From the NCBI GenBank assembly GCA_030248135.1, contig JASANC010002015.1, positions 20,444-84,443 on the forward strand: a stretch of DNA of 64,000 nt, written 5' to 3'. The position numbers and the translations under genes were made by a program. Positions within the stretch are counted from its first letter, which is position 1. Each line of letters begins with the position of its first letter. This document shows positions 50,104 to 61,800 of this stretch, in pieces. The stretch comes from Theristus sp. LFF4_11. Taxonomy: Eukaryota; Nematoda; Chromadorea; Monhysterida; Xyalidae. The notes beneath the pieces were generated by a model. The model saw only the letters and a program-made list of their open reading frames with translations. It was not told the origin of the DNA and ran no database searches.

Positions 50104-53100
50104 TGGTTAGTGAACTTGATTTTCTTTCTTTGATGAAACCAGTACCGAAGGCGAAAGCAAATTTTCGAGGGCAGGTGACGACTAGGGTTGTTAAAAAAAA
50201 CAAAAATCGTCATTTTTGTTTTTTTTTTTAAATTTTTTTTTTAAAAAAAAATTTCAAAAATCAAAGTTGTGCTAAATCAATCAGGGAGTCCGAAGAACCA
50301 CATATGATATGCAAGCGCCTCCCGAATGACTCCCGTATGGCGGAACTTTGCAGATTTTGTTTTGGTGACCTCAATTACCCCTTTTCCAAACCGTCACCAT
50401 GCCTCTTCTTGTGTTTTGACCTCCAAAACGTCACTAATTGTCCCCAGCTGAGCTAATGCTGAAGTGAAGACAAACATACCGCCTTGAAATTCGATCAATT
50501 CTTCTGATGGTGTCGCGACGACACGACACGAAGCAGCAACCAGACAACGTAGCGCTTGCAAACGGAGCAGCGAGCACAATCGGACGCTCTGCGAGGCGAA
50601 TCGTCACCTTATCTGCATCGGAAATGGTAGGCTAAGCTTTGGGACGCTCAAAAACTTCATCGCAGATGTTGTCGAAGCCTAAAATCAGTCGGTAAAACGG
50701 CCCAAAATCGACTGCTAAAGGTTTTACGAGGTATAATCAAAGAAAATTTTTGTTGAACTTTCGAAAAATTGTGCCAAAATTGAGGTTTTCAGAGCATATT
50801 AGAGGAAAATTTTTCGAATTTTTTTTTAAAAAAAAATCGGCATTTTTGTTTTTTTTTAATCACTTTTTTTTTAAAAAAAAAAAATTTCATTTTTGTTTAA
50901 CAACCCTAGTGACGACGGTGACTGACTGACTGCTGGATCAAACAAGTTCCTTCTTTTTCGGTCAAGTGCACCAAACGACAATAAGAGCAATGGTTGTTTG
51001 TGTTTCAGAGATTTGTTTCATTGTTCAAATGGTTGTTCCCAAAATCCAAAAATCCAACGTTTCATGCTCATCGTTTTCAAGAACTTGTTTTGTGTTTCAG
51101 CTTGATTATGTTCGATAAAGTTGGCGTTACTTTTACTTGTCATGTCATATGCAATAAAATACAAATAACATTAAAAAGTGTGAACTTCAATCAAATGGAA
51201 TAGAATGTAGCGTGGAAGAAACAACGAAAATGTCAACAATAGTCGTCAATTTCTTCAGACAGAACAGCAGCTGGATTGTGCACTGGACTTGATGCGTCGA
51301 CTGCCACCGCAGCAGTGCGAGAAGAATCTCGGGGATCTGATTGATCTTGTTCCGAACCTTTGCGAAGTGCGTCTCGTCAAGATTTTTTTCTATTAACTAA
51401 CAGTTTATATAGATTTTTAGGAAATATTTAATTCAGGATTTACTGAGCTCCGTCGATCAACCACTAAAAATCGCCAAAGACAAAAAGACGGGCAAGGAGT
51501 ATCTGCTGTGTGACTACAATCGTGATGGCGATTCGTATAGGTTCGGCGGCGAGAAAACGAAAGAAATTCAGATGATGCTTTGTGTTGCTGCGTTTTATCT
51601 GTTCTGCTTCAAACTTGTTTTTTATCGATCATAAAATCATCAGATCACCGTGGACGAATGTTTACGACCCAGCACTCGAGGACGGAGCAATGCCGTCAGA
51701 TAAACTTCGCAAGTTGGAGGTGGATGCGAATGCTGCGTTCGAGGCGTACAGAGACATGTACGCTTGGAAAAAAGCGTTTTTTTGTTGAAAAGTTTTCGAT
51801 TTTTTTTTGTGGTGTTTTGTTTCACGGTTTGCACTTTTTCACATCTCTTTGACCGTGTGTTTTGGTTGACTGGTTGTGTTTTTTACGTGATTTCGCAGGT
51901 ACTTCGAGGGTGGCGTTAGTAGCGTCTACTTCTGGGATTTAGAGCACGGCTTCGCCGGTGTGATCCTGATCAAGAAGGCCGGCGACGGCTCGAAGATGAT
52001 CAAAGGCTGCTGGGACTCGATTCATGTCATTGAAGTGCAGGTGAGACGGTCGTCTCAGCGTGACGAATCCGACTCGTGTGTGGTGGTTTTTGTTTTTTTT
52101 TTTTGTTTTTTACGTTTCAGTCAGCCAGTTTCCAAATCTGCACCAGCGGTTGCTCACATTTGTTGCGTGCTTCGAGAAAGGCACCCTTTTCTGAGGTCGA
52201 TCCGAAATGCAATTTTGTTGATTTTGCGCTTTCGTCTGTCTGTCTTTTGAAAAACATCACTGAAAAACACAGAAGCAGAGCAATGCTCGGCTATCCACAA
52301 AACTAAACCCCCCCCCAGCAAGTCCTGGAAAATTAAGAAAGCATTCATAAGGCGCATTCATGCTGCAGTATTTAGTGACCGCGCAGCTATGTGTTTTCAA
52401 CATGAATGCGCCCATAACAACCAAATGAATGTCAAAAACGTTCACAGGAAAAGCCGGCCGGTCGGCAAGCGCATTACAAGCTGACGTCGACCGTGATGCT
52501 TTGGCTTCAGACGAGCAAGCCGAGCTCCGGTCTCATGAATCTCGGCGGATCGATGACACGCCAGGTGGAGCAGGATCATCAAGTGAACGACCAAAACCCA
52601 CATCTCGTCAACATTGGCAAAATGGTGGAGGTATTTATCAATGTTTCGAGTTCTGCGCGACTGAATGCGTGTGTGTACGTAGAAAGGAAACTTTTCAATC
52701 TTTATGTGACAATTCAAAGTCGCCTAAGTGACTCTGCAATCGGTCTATTGTGTTCGTGTTGTGTCCATATATTTTTCATCATATCAGTGCAATCATATAC
52801 ACATTCATATACAGTCGAACTGTAAATTATGGGGAATCAGCTGACTAGGTTGGTGATCACACGTGCATGCATGCTTTCTGGTGCAAACCAAACTCCGCCC
52901 CACAGCAATTTTTGCACAGAAAGCACGCGTCACGTGTGATCACCAACCAATCAGCTGATTGCCTATAATTTCGAGTTCGACTGTAATGCCATAATTTTCG
53001 CATAGGAAATGGAGAACAAAATACGCTCAACGTTGAACGAGATCTATTTCGGTAAAACGAAGCAGATCGTCGCCGACCTCCGGTCGCTCGACTCCGCCGC

Positions 53101-53185
53101 CGACAAGAAACGACACGAGAATCTCGTGGGCGAATTGACGCGCGCGGTCGCCGGGAAGCGCCAGGGAAGCAAGGAGGACGCTTGA
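50104..53185 (+). CDS. CAPZB: F-actin capping protein subunit beta
   Basis: Seven exons: 50104-50106 (ATG only), 51259-51366, 51437-51540, 51644-51757, 51899-52040, 52448-52630, 53006-53185. All phases agree and give 277 aa, the usual length for this family. The protein pairs with the alpha subunit to cap actin filament barbed ends in the cytoplasm. Recognisable blocks are [118 protein letters not shown] and the C-terminal [19 protein letters not shown], followed by a charged tail ending KEDA. A start codon alone in exon 1 is unusual but matches the expected N-terminus. Intron 1 is occupied mostly by a 726-bp hAT-like MITE. Intron 5 holds a family C fragment and intron 6 a family D foldback. 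Confidence 0.95.
50183..50908. mobile_element. 726-bp hAT-like MITE in CAPZB intron 1 (reference copy)
   Basis: Starts TAGGGTTGTTAAAAAAAACA and ends GTTTAACAACCCTA, with exact 8-bp duplication GTGACGAC on both sides (50175-50182 and 50909-50916). The interior carries TCAATCAGGGAGTCCGAAGA, ATTACCCCTTTTCCAAACCG and GTGTCGCGACGACACGACAC. There are no long open frames, so it needs a transposase in trans. Confidence 0.92.
52352..52412. repeat. foldback family C, partial copy
   Basis: GGCGCATTCATGCTGCAGTA-TTTAGTGACCGCGCAGC then a shortened right arm CATGAATGCGCC. In CAPZB intron 5. Confidence 0.7.
52810..52985. repeat. foldback family D, short form, copy 2
   Basis: TACAGTCGAACTGTAAATTA to TAATTTCGAGTTCGACTGTA, with inner pairs GGAATCAGCTGACTAGGTTG / CCAACCAATCAGCTGATTGC and GCATGCTTTCTG / CAGAAAGCACGC. 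TA on both sides. In CAPZB intron 6. Confidence 0.82.
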
Positions 53186-54219
53186 GCTGCGATTTTTTGA
53201 TTTGTGATTGTCAGTTTTTTTGTGCGTTCGTTCGTTCAGGCTCTGTCGAACACACACCCAGACAGACCACACGTCTGTTGGCTGCATTCGGAATAGTTGA
53301 TTCAAGGTGTATCGATGAAATTGCGCAACTTTTTTTCATGAACGCATTTTCAGCGTGTTTATTAGCTGTGCGTTTCTAAGGATCATTCCATGAACGTACT
53401 TTGGCCGTATGTGTTCGACTGAGGCGTGTGTTTCGTTTCAGTGCACCGGTTTTTGCCCGCCATTTCATGCAGATGCAATCAGTGTCAGGCAGGGCAGGAT
53501 GGTTGAATAGAGAATAAATATCGATTAATCAATCGTTTATAAATCAATCAATCATCGTCAATCGATTAATTTTTTTCTACCGCTTCAGCCATCCTCTGCA
53601 TAATGGAATTGTTGTTAGTCATTGATTTTCAAGTGTCGCTTCTTCATTGCAACCCGATTATGCCATTGCCATTCAAATTATTCGAATTCCTTGATGTTCA
53701 CTGTCATGCGATGCGCGTACGATGTTTGCTTATCAATGCACTTTATGTGTCGAGTTTTTGTGGATGAAAAGCTACGATTGTTTTGACAAATTTCAAATCT
53801 TCCACGTGTTTTCCAGTTTGTAATCTGTTCAATTTTTCGGCTGTCTGCGATATATATCCGTGTTTACGACTCGCCCGTTTGTGTGCTTATTGTTCTGCAG
53901 CTTTTCCGGAACTGAAAGGTTTTTTTATGTTATAAATTTTTCAGGCGCCAATTTCGCTCGTCAAACTGCTTATTTTTTGGATTTTTTAAAGTCATTTTTT
54001 ATCAATATTCTTATTTGTTCCACTACAATATTCATTGAAATCACGCTGGTCATGCGACAAAACTCGTAACTTTTGTTTCTGTGCAATCGGTTTCATCTGT
54101 CGAAAGAAATACTGAGAACAAAACTGCCCCGGTCGTATCAATGAAGGTACTGTCATTCGCTTTTTACTTTGGATGCAACAAAATAACCGTGCTGCCAAAA
54201 ACGAAATTGTAGGCGTGGC
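53186..54219. other. intergenic between convergent CAPZB and PEBP genes
   Basis: Expected to hold both 3' UTRs. ATAAATATC and AATCAATCA tracts near 53510-53570 are the only notable composition. No gene seen. Confidence 0.5.
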
Positions 54220-57200
54220 CTAGCATGGTCCCGGATCGCCAAGACCAATCAGCTGTCGTTGTTGTCGCGTGAACTCAGCGCAGCGTACCTAAAATTTGGG
54301 GAAAATAAGGCTAAAAATAGGGGGAGAATTTCTAAAATTCCAACAATACCGTGTAAAAATTGCCGGCGACCGGCTTCCCGAGGCCCCAGCTGTTGATGTA
54401 TCGTTTTGTGTTCCAGTAGGTTGGTTGTCGCCCCTGCACATGGAAACCGAAATCCGATATAGTTTAAACAAAATTTCAAAAAAAAACATTTCGAAATACC
54501 CTGGATAATCGTTATGCAAATGTAAAAGGTCATGTCCCGTCCAAAACGTAAATATAATTATCCGTTTTCTCAAGAAGCGTCTGGTCTGGATGGATGTCAA
54601 TATATGGACAATATGCCGTGGAAAAATATGCTGTCTTGAAAGAAACCATTTTAAAAATGACCGAAAGTGGGTATGACCATCTTTGCATGACGATATCGGC
54701 ATTTTTGAACCACTCACTCGTGCTTGACTGGAGGACACCCGACTCATGGCTGTGAGTCGATTATTCGCAATGTAGCCCGGTTGCTCGAACACCAGATAAA
54801 CATATGGTACGGCACCTGAGTGAGTTGATTGGTTGATTTGCTGGCTGCCAGCTGATTGGTTGCACTGCGCAAGGACTCTGCTTGGGTAAGATGATTTGTG
54901 AGATTTTACTATTGTGGATTTATTCAGACGTGTCCGGACTAACGTGACGTCATTTTATTTAAAAACGCCAGTTTGTCAAAGTACAGGCACTAAAATGTCA
55001 GTTTGGTGTGACTGATTCGACATTCACCATTTGTTTACGGGAAGAAATCGGCTAAACGGCAATCTGGTTTGCTGTGAACGACAAGCCCATGTTTTGTTGC
55101 ACATGACGTCATTTCAGTGGGACACGTTTAAAAAAATAGGCCATACTAAGGTTCGCTGATGTTTTGCCCAGACTATTCGATCTGTCTGTGGTAAAACACC
55201 TTCGGTAGTTCTACAGCGTCTACACCTGGCGAAACCGCAAACAGCAAACTTCATGTATTGCGTCATGTCACAAATGCAGTTCTGCATTGCAGTGAGACGA
55301 AAAAACCTGCAATTTGTTGATTCCGACACGCCGATGGCTGCGATCGACCAATCAGTGAGCGCAATTCAAAAGCAGCCAATCGGCTGATCGATTGCCTATG
55401 ATTCGACTGCAACTGTTCTTCTTGTTGTTGTTGGGAATTTAGGCGATGTTTTCAGCCAGGGCTAACGCAGAGAAGCGTACAGAACGCCATTGAGTAGGGC
55501 GCCCATCGAGTTTGTCTCTGTCATTAAGTGCCTATGCACCCCTCGGCGCAGGGCTCGATCCCCCGAGCGCACAAACCACAGGCTAACGCACTACCACCAG
55601 GCCACGAGTGTTCTCCTCTCATTGGCGATATTGTTCCTTTCATCGACTGTAAACATGCGAACCGGCACTCGGCGTCGACGTCGCCCCGACGTAGTCGACG
55701 ATCGTGGTGCCGCGCGCGACCGCGCCGCCCGGAACGTTCACCACAAGCCAGTCGATCCAGTCGCCCACTTGGCGTGCGCTCATTCGCACTGGGTCTGTCG
55801 GCGGTTTTTTTTGTTTGAAGTGAAGATTTGCGGGAAAAAAAACTGATCGCAAATTTCTTTTCCGGTGCGAATGGAACGGACTGATTGGTCGCGTATGTCA
55901 TTGGGTGGTCAGTCGACACGGTATATCATCTCGACTTTCGTCTCTTTGAAAGTATTGCGTGTGTGGTTTCCTCTCTTGGTGAGCCAGTCTCACCGCAGCC
56001 CTGATATGGCACCCAATCAGCTCAGCATGCAATGTAATCAACCACAGTCGAACTCTAAATTATGGGGAATCAGCTGACTGGTTGGTGATCACGTGCATGC
56101 ATATGCTTTCTGTGCAAACCGAACGCCGCCCCCACAGCAATTTCTGCACAGAAAGCATGCATGCACGTGATCGTCAACCAATCAGCTGATTGCCTATAAT
56201 TTAAAGTTCGACTGTAGTCACTTACGAACTAGCATCAGAGTGTAGAACTTATTCCGGTCAACATTCCACTGTATTTTGTTCGGCGCGTATCGAGTCACCA
56301 CCGCCGGCAATTCGGTGCCCGTCTCTATCGGCTGGTCGTTGTTCCATCGTAGCGACGAAAGCTGTGTGTGGTTTGGTGAAACTTGTCGAATGTAACGAGT
56401 TTTTTCGACGGAGCTTCAATGCATTTTCTGGTATGTTTGCATTTTCGTGAGAATGGAGAGGCCTAAACACCAAGACCAAACCAGTGACATTTTAACGTCC
56501 GTTTTTTTTATTGGCTGAAGGTTTGCTGACTGACACCGCCACTGGTGAACACTGTTTTTTCGGTTTCGTCCGGTGTTTGCGCAAGTTTTTTTAGTTGCTT
56601 ACCATCAAGACCTCACTTGGTGCCTCACTGATCATGTTTGGCACAATGCCGTACTCAACGAAGTCGTCTTCGATGCTGCTGAAAGCGTTTGTTGAGATGA
56701 ATTGCTGCAATTTTGCAACTTCAACAACGATTAGACCATAAATCAGGTCAGTTCTATAAACAAATTCGCACGTTTTCAAAATACACGTCAAGTCTAAACA
56801 AATTCTTACGTTTTCAGTGTTGTTGGCAAAATACGGTTTGGCCAGATAAACAAGGCAGTCCTTGTATTCTCCCTCAAGGCGGGATTAGTCGCAGACTAGG
56901 AGTTGCCTTTTTTCAAGAATGCCAAGGTAATTCCCAATCGTGTGCGCAAGGGAGAAAGAATGAACAGAATGGCACGAAGAATAAATGAGTTTAAAAAACA
57001 CGTCAAATTTCACACACAATTGTATTTCTGAACGGCTTTCTCTTTTTCATTTAAATTTCGCGCACTCCTTGCACCCTGAAAAAAACTGCCACGTTTAATC
57101 GGCCATTCCGTACCACACACCGTAAAAAACGTGAGTTCCGGTGTCAAATGACTGAACAATTTTTCTGAAAAACAATCCCCGATTCGTCACAAACGTTGTG

Positions 57201-57731
57201 AAATACGTGCGCAGTGTTTCCGTCAGCTTCTGGGCGTACTTCCCAAAAACGGCCGAAAACTGGTCCATCAGTGAGCTACGTCGCTCCTCAATCGGCTGCA
57301 GTTCGCCACTGAGTTCGTCGGTCAGTTGGTTGAAGTCGGTTAGGAATGACTTGATCGGGTCTTGGCTGCCGCCTCGCTGCGTGTTCTCCTGAAGTGACAG
57401 AAAATCAGTCGAGGTTGTTGTTGTTGGGATTTTTAGGCGATGTTTTCCGCCAGGGCTCACCCAGAGAAGCGTACAAAACGCCATTGAATAGGGCGCTCAT
57501 CGAGGTTTCTCTGTCATTAAGTGCCTATACACCCCTCGGCGGGGCTCGATCCCCCGAGCGCACAGACAAGAGTCTAAAGGAGTTCGCACTACCACCCAGC
57601 CATTACAATCCCTCGTTCATACGCGAACATCGTTCACTCACATCGTCCGGCAAAGGCAAATCGGCCGATGATATTTGATAGTACGTTGCTGCTGGCTGCT
57701 CTTGCGCGGCACACCAACGTGCAATCGCCAT
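54220..57731 (-). CDS. PEBP-fold protein with N-terminal helical extension
   Basis: Eight minus-strand exons (57731-57642, 57388-57131, 56704-56603, 56361-56226, 55794-55663, 54815-54718, 54433-54350, 54288-54220) join in phases 0,0,0,1,1,0,0 to 322 aa. The PEBP part begins near residue 120 (VEYGIVPNMISEAPSEVLM). It continues with PIETGTELPAVVTRYAPNKI, NKFYTLMLV, WIDWLVVNVPGGAVARGTTI, YVYLVFEQPG and INSWGLGKPVAGNFY, which is the family order. Usual ligand-pocket residues are changed: the DPDAPS position reads HPVRMS, the His pair before LVVN is ID, and the His after the glycine loop is absent. Residues 1-116 (start MAIARWCAAQEQPAATYYQ) include an amphipathic Glu/Gln/Phe-rich region (GKYAQKLTETLRTYFTTF). 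The true start could lie upstream, because LLFVF precedes this Met in an open frame. A mitoribosomal mL38-type protein is an alternative. The last exon is atypical. Confidence 0.72.
54905..55149. repeat. MITE family B, copy 3
   Basis: GACGTGTCCGGACTAACGTG to CAGTGGGACACGTTTAAAAA, same core as 16126. In an intron of the PEBP-fold gene. Confidence 0.78.
55417..55610 (-). mobile_element. tRNA-derived SINE, copy 4 (near full length)
   Basis: Tail CTTCTTGTTGTTGTTGGGAA, body CAGCCAGGGCTAACGCAGAG and head CACTACCACCAGGCCACGAG, all in minus orientation. A 2-bp insertion (GGCGCAGGGCTCG) lies beside box B. In the same intron as MITE B copy 3. Confidence 0.85.
56044..56216. repeat. foldback family D, short form, copy 3
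   Basis: ACAGTCGAACTCTAAATTAT to ATAATTTAAAGTTCGACTGTA, with GATCACGTGCATGCATATGC / GCATGCATGCACGTGATCG inner arms. In a PEBP-fold gene intron. Confidence 0.82.
56833..57112. repeat. MITE family A, copy 4
   Basis: TACGGTTTGGCCAGATAAAC to GTTTAATCGGCCATTCCGTA. It lies in the intron between exons 2 and 3 of the PEBP-fold gene. The interior CGGGATTAGTCGCAGACTAG matches the copy at 13939 in inverse orientation. Confidence 0.8.
57411..57606 (-). mobile_element. tRNA-derived SINE, copy 5
   Basis: Tail GAGGTTGTTGTTGTTGGG, body GCGATGTTTTCCGCCAGGGC and head with CACTACCACCCAGCCATTAC. Box A has several changes relative to 32946, so this copy is older. In intron 1 of the PEBP-fold gene. Confidence 0.82.
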
Positions 57732-58833
57732 GAAAACAAACAACCTAGAATTTTCCGACCTCAAGCTTTTATTGAACAAAAAAGAACAGCGAATAATAAA
57801 GTTTTGTGAATCTAGAATGACCCCACTGACCAGAGCGATATCATGCCTAGACCTCTCGTCACGCCAGTTTTATTGTCAGTAACTGGCGAAGTTGAAAGTA
57901 GACCTTGGCGAAGTGGCAAGCTTTGATAAAACCGCTTTATCCACACTGGCGAAAAATCATCAACAAAGCACACATACGCCACCATCACAAAAACAGGTTT
58001 TGGCGCGTACGTTTGTGCAGTTTTTCAGTTTCGTTGAGTGCGATTTCACTGCAAGCTTACTGAACAATGCCTGTATTTTCTTGTGGGTTTTGGTAATGCT
58101 CCTGTCTGCGTGTTTGTTGTTGGCATTCTTTGAAGAAGTGTTACAAAACCACTGTGTTTGTCGGTTGACTTTTTATTTTGTATTACGCTTAACGGACAAA
58201 CGAAATCGATTGGAAAATCATAAGAATCAAGTTTTTGACTACAATTGTACAAACAAGAACATTTTCCATAGTAACTCTTTTCATCGGCTCCTTTGGCTGA
58301 GTTTTTCACCAGTTTGATGAAAAACGAGAATGATACTTCCTATAAACAACTCAAATTTACAATAGTTTGCTTATCATAAATCACTCGAACGAAATACAGA
58401 AACGAAATTGAGCCTAGCGCTAGCAGATCCAAAAATTCTAGAACACACACAGAAAAATTTGTACAAACAAAACCACAATGGTGAAAAAAGTCCGTTCATT
58501 CGAACATGCCACACAGCAGACCGTATCACACGTGTATTTATGATCTTTTATTTTCGTCCCGTAACTCAATGCGCGCATAGATAGGCAAACAGTTACATGC
58601 AGGACGCGGGAATTCAAAAATGGCAAAGTGATCCGAGTCTCCTACATGGGGCCGAGTCACTTAGGCGACTTTGAATTGCCACATAAATATTGAAACTAGC
58701 TATTTTTTCACGTCCGCACACGCATTCAGTCGCAGAACTTCAAAAAAAAGATATTACTGTTCTGCTATCGCACAGGTTCCACCGAACCGGCCAATTCCAC
58801 CACTAACAACTCAGACCAGAATCACGCAATCAA
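57732..58833. other. intergenic; contains MITE family F copy 4 (58541-58753)
   Basis: Between the NDUFA11-like gene and the PEBP-fold gene, both leftward. MITE F is recognised by TGATCTTTTATTTTCGTCCC, GCGCGCATAGATAGGCAAAC and CAAAAAAAAGATA. The open frame 57892-58317 shows no domain or splice support. Confidence 0.6.
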
Positions 58834-61800
58834 TCAGAACTCCAACGCTTGCACTTCCTGCTCTTTCGGTTTACGCCAGTCGAGGCGGACAACATCGGCG
58901 GCGAGTGGAAACTGATCGCCCATGAGCAGATGCGACGCAGTATTGAAGTCGACCTCGCCCGTTCGCACCGTCTGCCAGACGATGCCGGCCGCCAACGCGA
59001 GCGTGAAACCATTCAGCCCGTACCATAGGCGTTGCTCTGCACGGTTTTCGCTAATGCGATATGTTTTTGCGGTTGTTTCGGAGTTTGTGAGTGTGTGTGC
59101 TTCTTTTTTGTTTTCATGTGTTTCACCTCGGTTAGCTGAACTTAGGAACTGTGAGATCGTGAACAATGTCAAGTAATGAAAAAATCAAGCAGATTATGCG
59201 TCTCCGTGTCTCATATGCTGTCTTTACAGTTTTAGCGGAGCATGCTGCATTCTTGCGAAATAAAACGAATCAAGAAACACACAAATTCGGTCTCCTTTTG
59301 GATAGCAAAAAAATGAACGGCCTCAGATGGAAAAAAACCGAGAAAAATTCGACAGCGCCACCGCTGCGAACGACAACCAGTAGTTGGAACTGTTGAAGTA
59401 AACGACGTGTTGTCGCTGATTCAACTGGCAGCTCGAACAAAAAGCACCCTGGCCTGGCGTTTGTGTCTGACATTGCCCCACAAACTATTCATGAGCTCTT
59501 CAAGAAAACAAAAACAAATGCCGTGTACCAACGCTGCAAAAGCTAAAAAAACCTCTTCAAAAAACCCCGCACTCATTGCCGAGAGCACGCCGCCGACGGC
59601 GAAACTGCCCGCGACCACATTGTACATGTCGTCCTTCTGTCGCAGCGACGCACAGGCGCACACGACGCTGCCCCACGCGAGACCGGACATCACTGGAAAA
59701 CGCAACGAATGAATGAAGAAAAATACTGTGAAACAGACGCGAGAATGCGCTTTTTTCTTTTCTGTTTCGAAAATTTAAAATTTGGCACGCTGATTGGCTG
59801 CCGCCTTCGGAACAGCCGCCAAGTTGCGCATCAAGGGGCATTCATGAAGCAGTATTTAGTGACCGCGTAGCTATCTTGTAACACAGCTACGCGTCATAAA
59901 TACTGCTTCATGAATGCCGCTTTTGGGTGCCGATGATTCTGCTCTGATCCCAGTCCCAGCTGAGAACAAAGCGAACACCAATAATAATAAAGAATGAATT
60001 GTTCAAAAGCCAAATTAATTGTGGAAACCATGATAACAGTAAGATACCCGCAGAAGCTACCTTCTGTTGCACATGGAACGTTCTGTACAGTTGAGCCAGG
60101 CGAACACACGTTGCAAAAGAAGGGTGGCCCTCTCAAAAACGAAAGCACAAAAAAGCAAACGCTCCTCACTCCTCATCAACCGTCTGGAATTGTGATCTGA
60201 CATCGGAATTTGAAAAAAAACCAGAAATTTCAAACGCCGAACCCGGATACGGCGTGTAGCGGACGAGCGAGCGTGGCACGCATTTGTAGAACGGCAGTCG
60301 ATGGACGTTGATCAGCGCGTAGTCGGCCAACACCAGGGGCATCGCTGCAGATAAAAACATTGCAATTGAAAAATTCGCAGCTGAATCTGGCAATTTCAAT
60401 CATGTGTCAGAGTTCTGCTGTACTTTTTTCCACCGTATTATCTTATCCTTTGATTCTGTGACTCGTCACGCGTATACATAGGTAATCACTTTCATGCTTG
60501 AGACACGGTCATTCAAAATTGGTGAGTATGAGATGGCCCGAAACCCTGAGATACGATGGAGTCGTTTTTACTTCAGCATCTTTTTGGACAACTTTGGCAT
60601 TAGGATGATACTAATTTTCTGGCCGGTTTTGCCTGTTTATCTGAGAATAATAGCCTGCGTTGCACTGCACTGAAACGAACTCGCAAAAATCAAAACAGCA
60701 GACAAAAACAAAAACACTGCATCTCGCATTTTACATTTCGCATCTCGAGTGGATACGCCGTTTATTGAGTTTAGTACTGTTTTTAGTGGTTTCTCATGAT
60801 TGTCCCAACCAGTCAAGTTTCCAGTCCACTCACTAAGCCCGAAGAACGCGTATTTCGCCGCGGCAAACGCCTTGTTGTGGCAGTCGCTGTAAATGGGCGA
60901 GTCGAAGAACCTCGGGCCCCACTCTTTCATGCCGAACACACTGCCGTAGCCACGTCCGATATTTTCCTTCGTCTGCGGCCACATATAGTGCGACGCGTAT
61001 GTGAAGCTGAATCGATTGGGTTGGATGCAGCGGAATTGGTGGTCAATTAGAATGATATATACGGTATCTAGATACACCGGTGAAAAGTCTTATTGACCGC
61101 AACAATCACCAAAATGTGAATGATTCATTGCGTCACAGTGAAAATGCCAAAAACACACACGATGCAATGTGCGCATACTGGCATTCGAATCGTGACTTGC
61201 TGATTGCCTGTATCGAACCGGTTGTACGAAAATCAAAGAAGCCAATAAGCTGACTGTATCTGATTCACATTTCGACCGCACATTCATTATTGTGTGTGCT
61301 TGAACGGAATCGCTCCAACATCAACACTCAACACTTTCGAGTCAAACGGTGAAATCATTACCGAAAACCGGGATGCTGAGGACTGATGTCGAACTTCTCG
61401 TTGATCTCCTTCACGGCCTCGTTGTTGTCGTGCATTTGCTGTCGCCACTCGGACAACGGAATCGGCTCCGTCTTGCGAAATGGCTCCGGATCGTAGATCG
61501 GATCTTTCAATCGCATCAGTTGGTGCTGAAGAAAGGGTTGAAATTGCATTTCAACGGCAATGGAAGCTGTGGAATTCGGTTTCTAAAAACAGCTGTCCAC
61601 AACCTCAATGGCATTTGACGCTCCGGAGACCAATCGCCGTGGTACATTTCCAACCAAAACACGACTAATTCAGCTTACTTGAAATAAAAAGTCTTAGACG
61701 CAGAGAATAGTTCTTCTGTTACGGCGCAAAATGCATTCATACATGCGAAACAGTGATTACACAGTTAGCACGGAATGAATTCTTTGAAAACTGCAACAAA

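Noticed and set aside
54289..54792. 167-codon minus-strand frame
   Set aside because: It reads through an intron of the PEBP-fold gene; only parts of it overlap true exons, and exon 7 is read there in a different frame.
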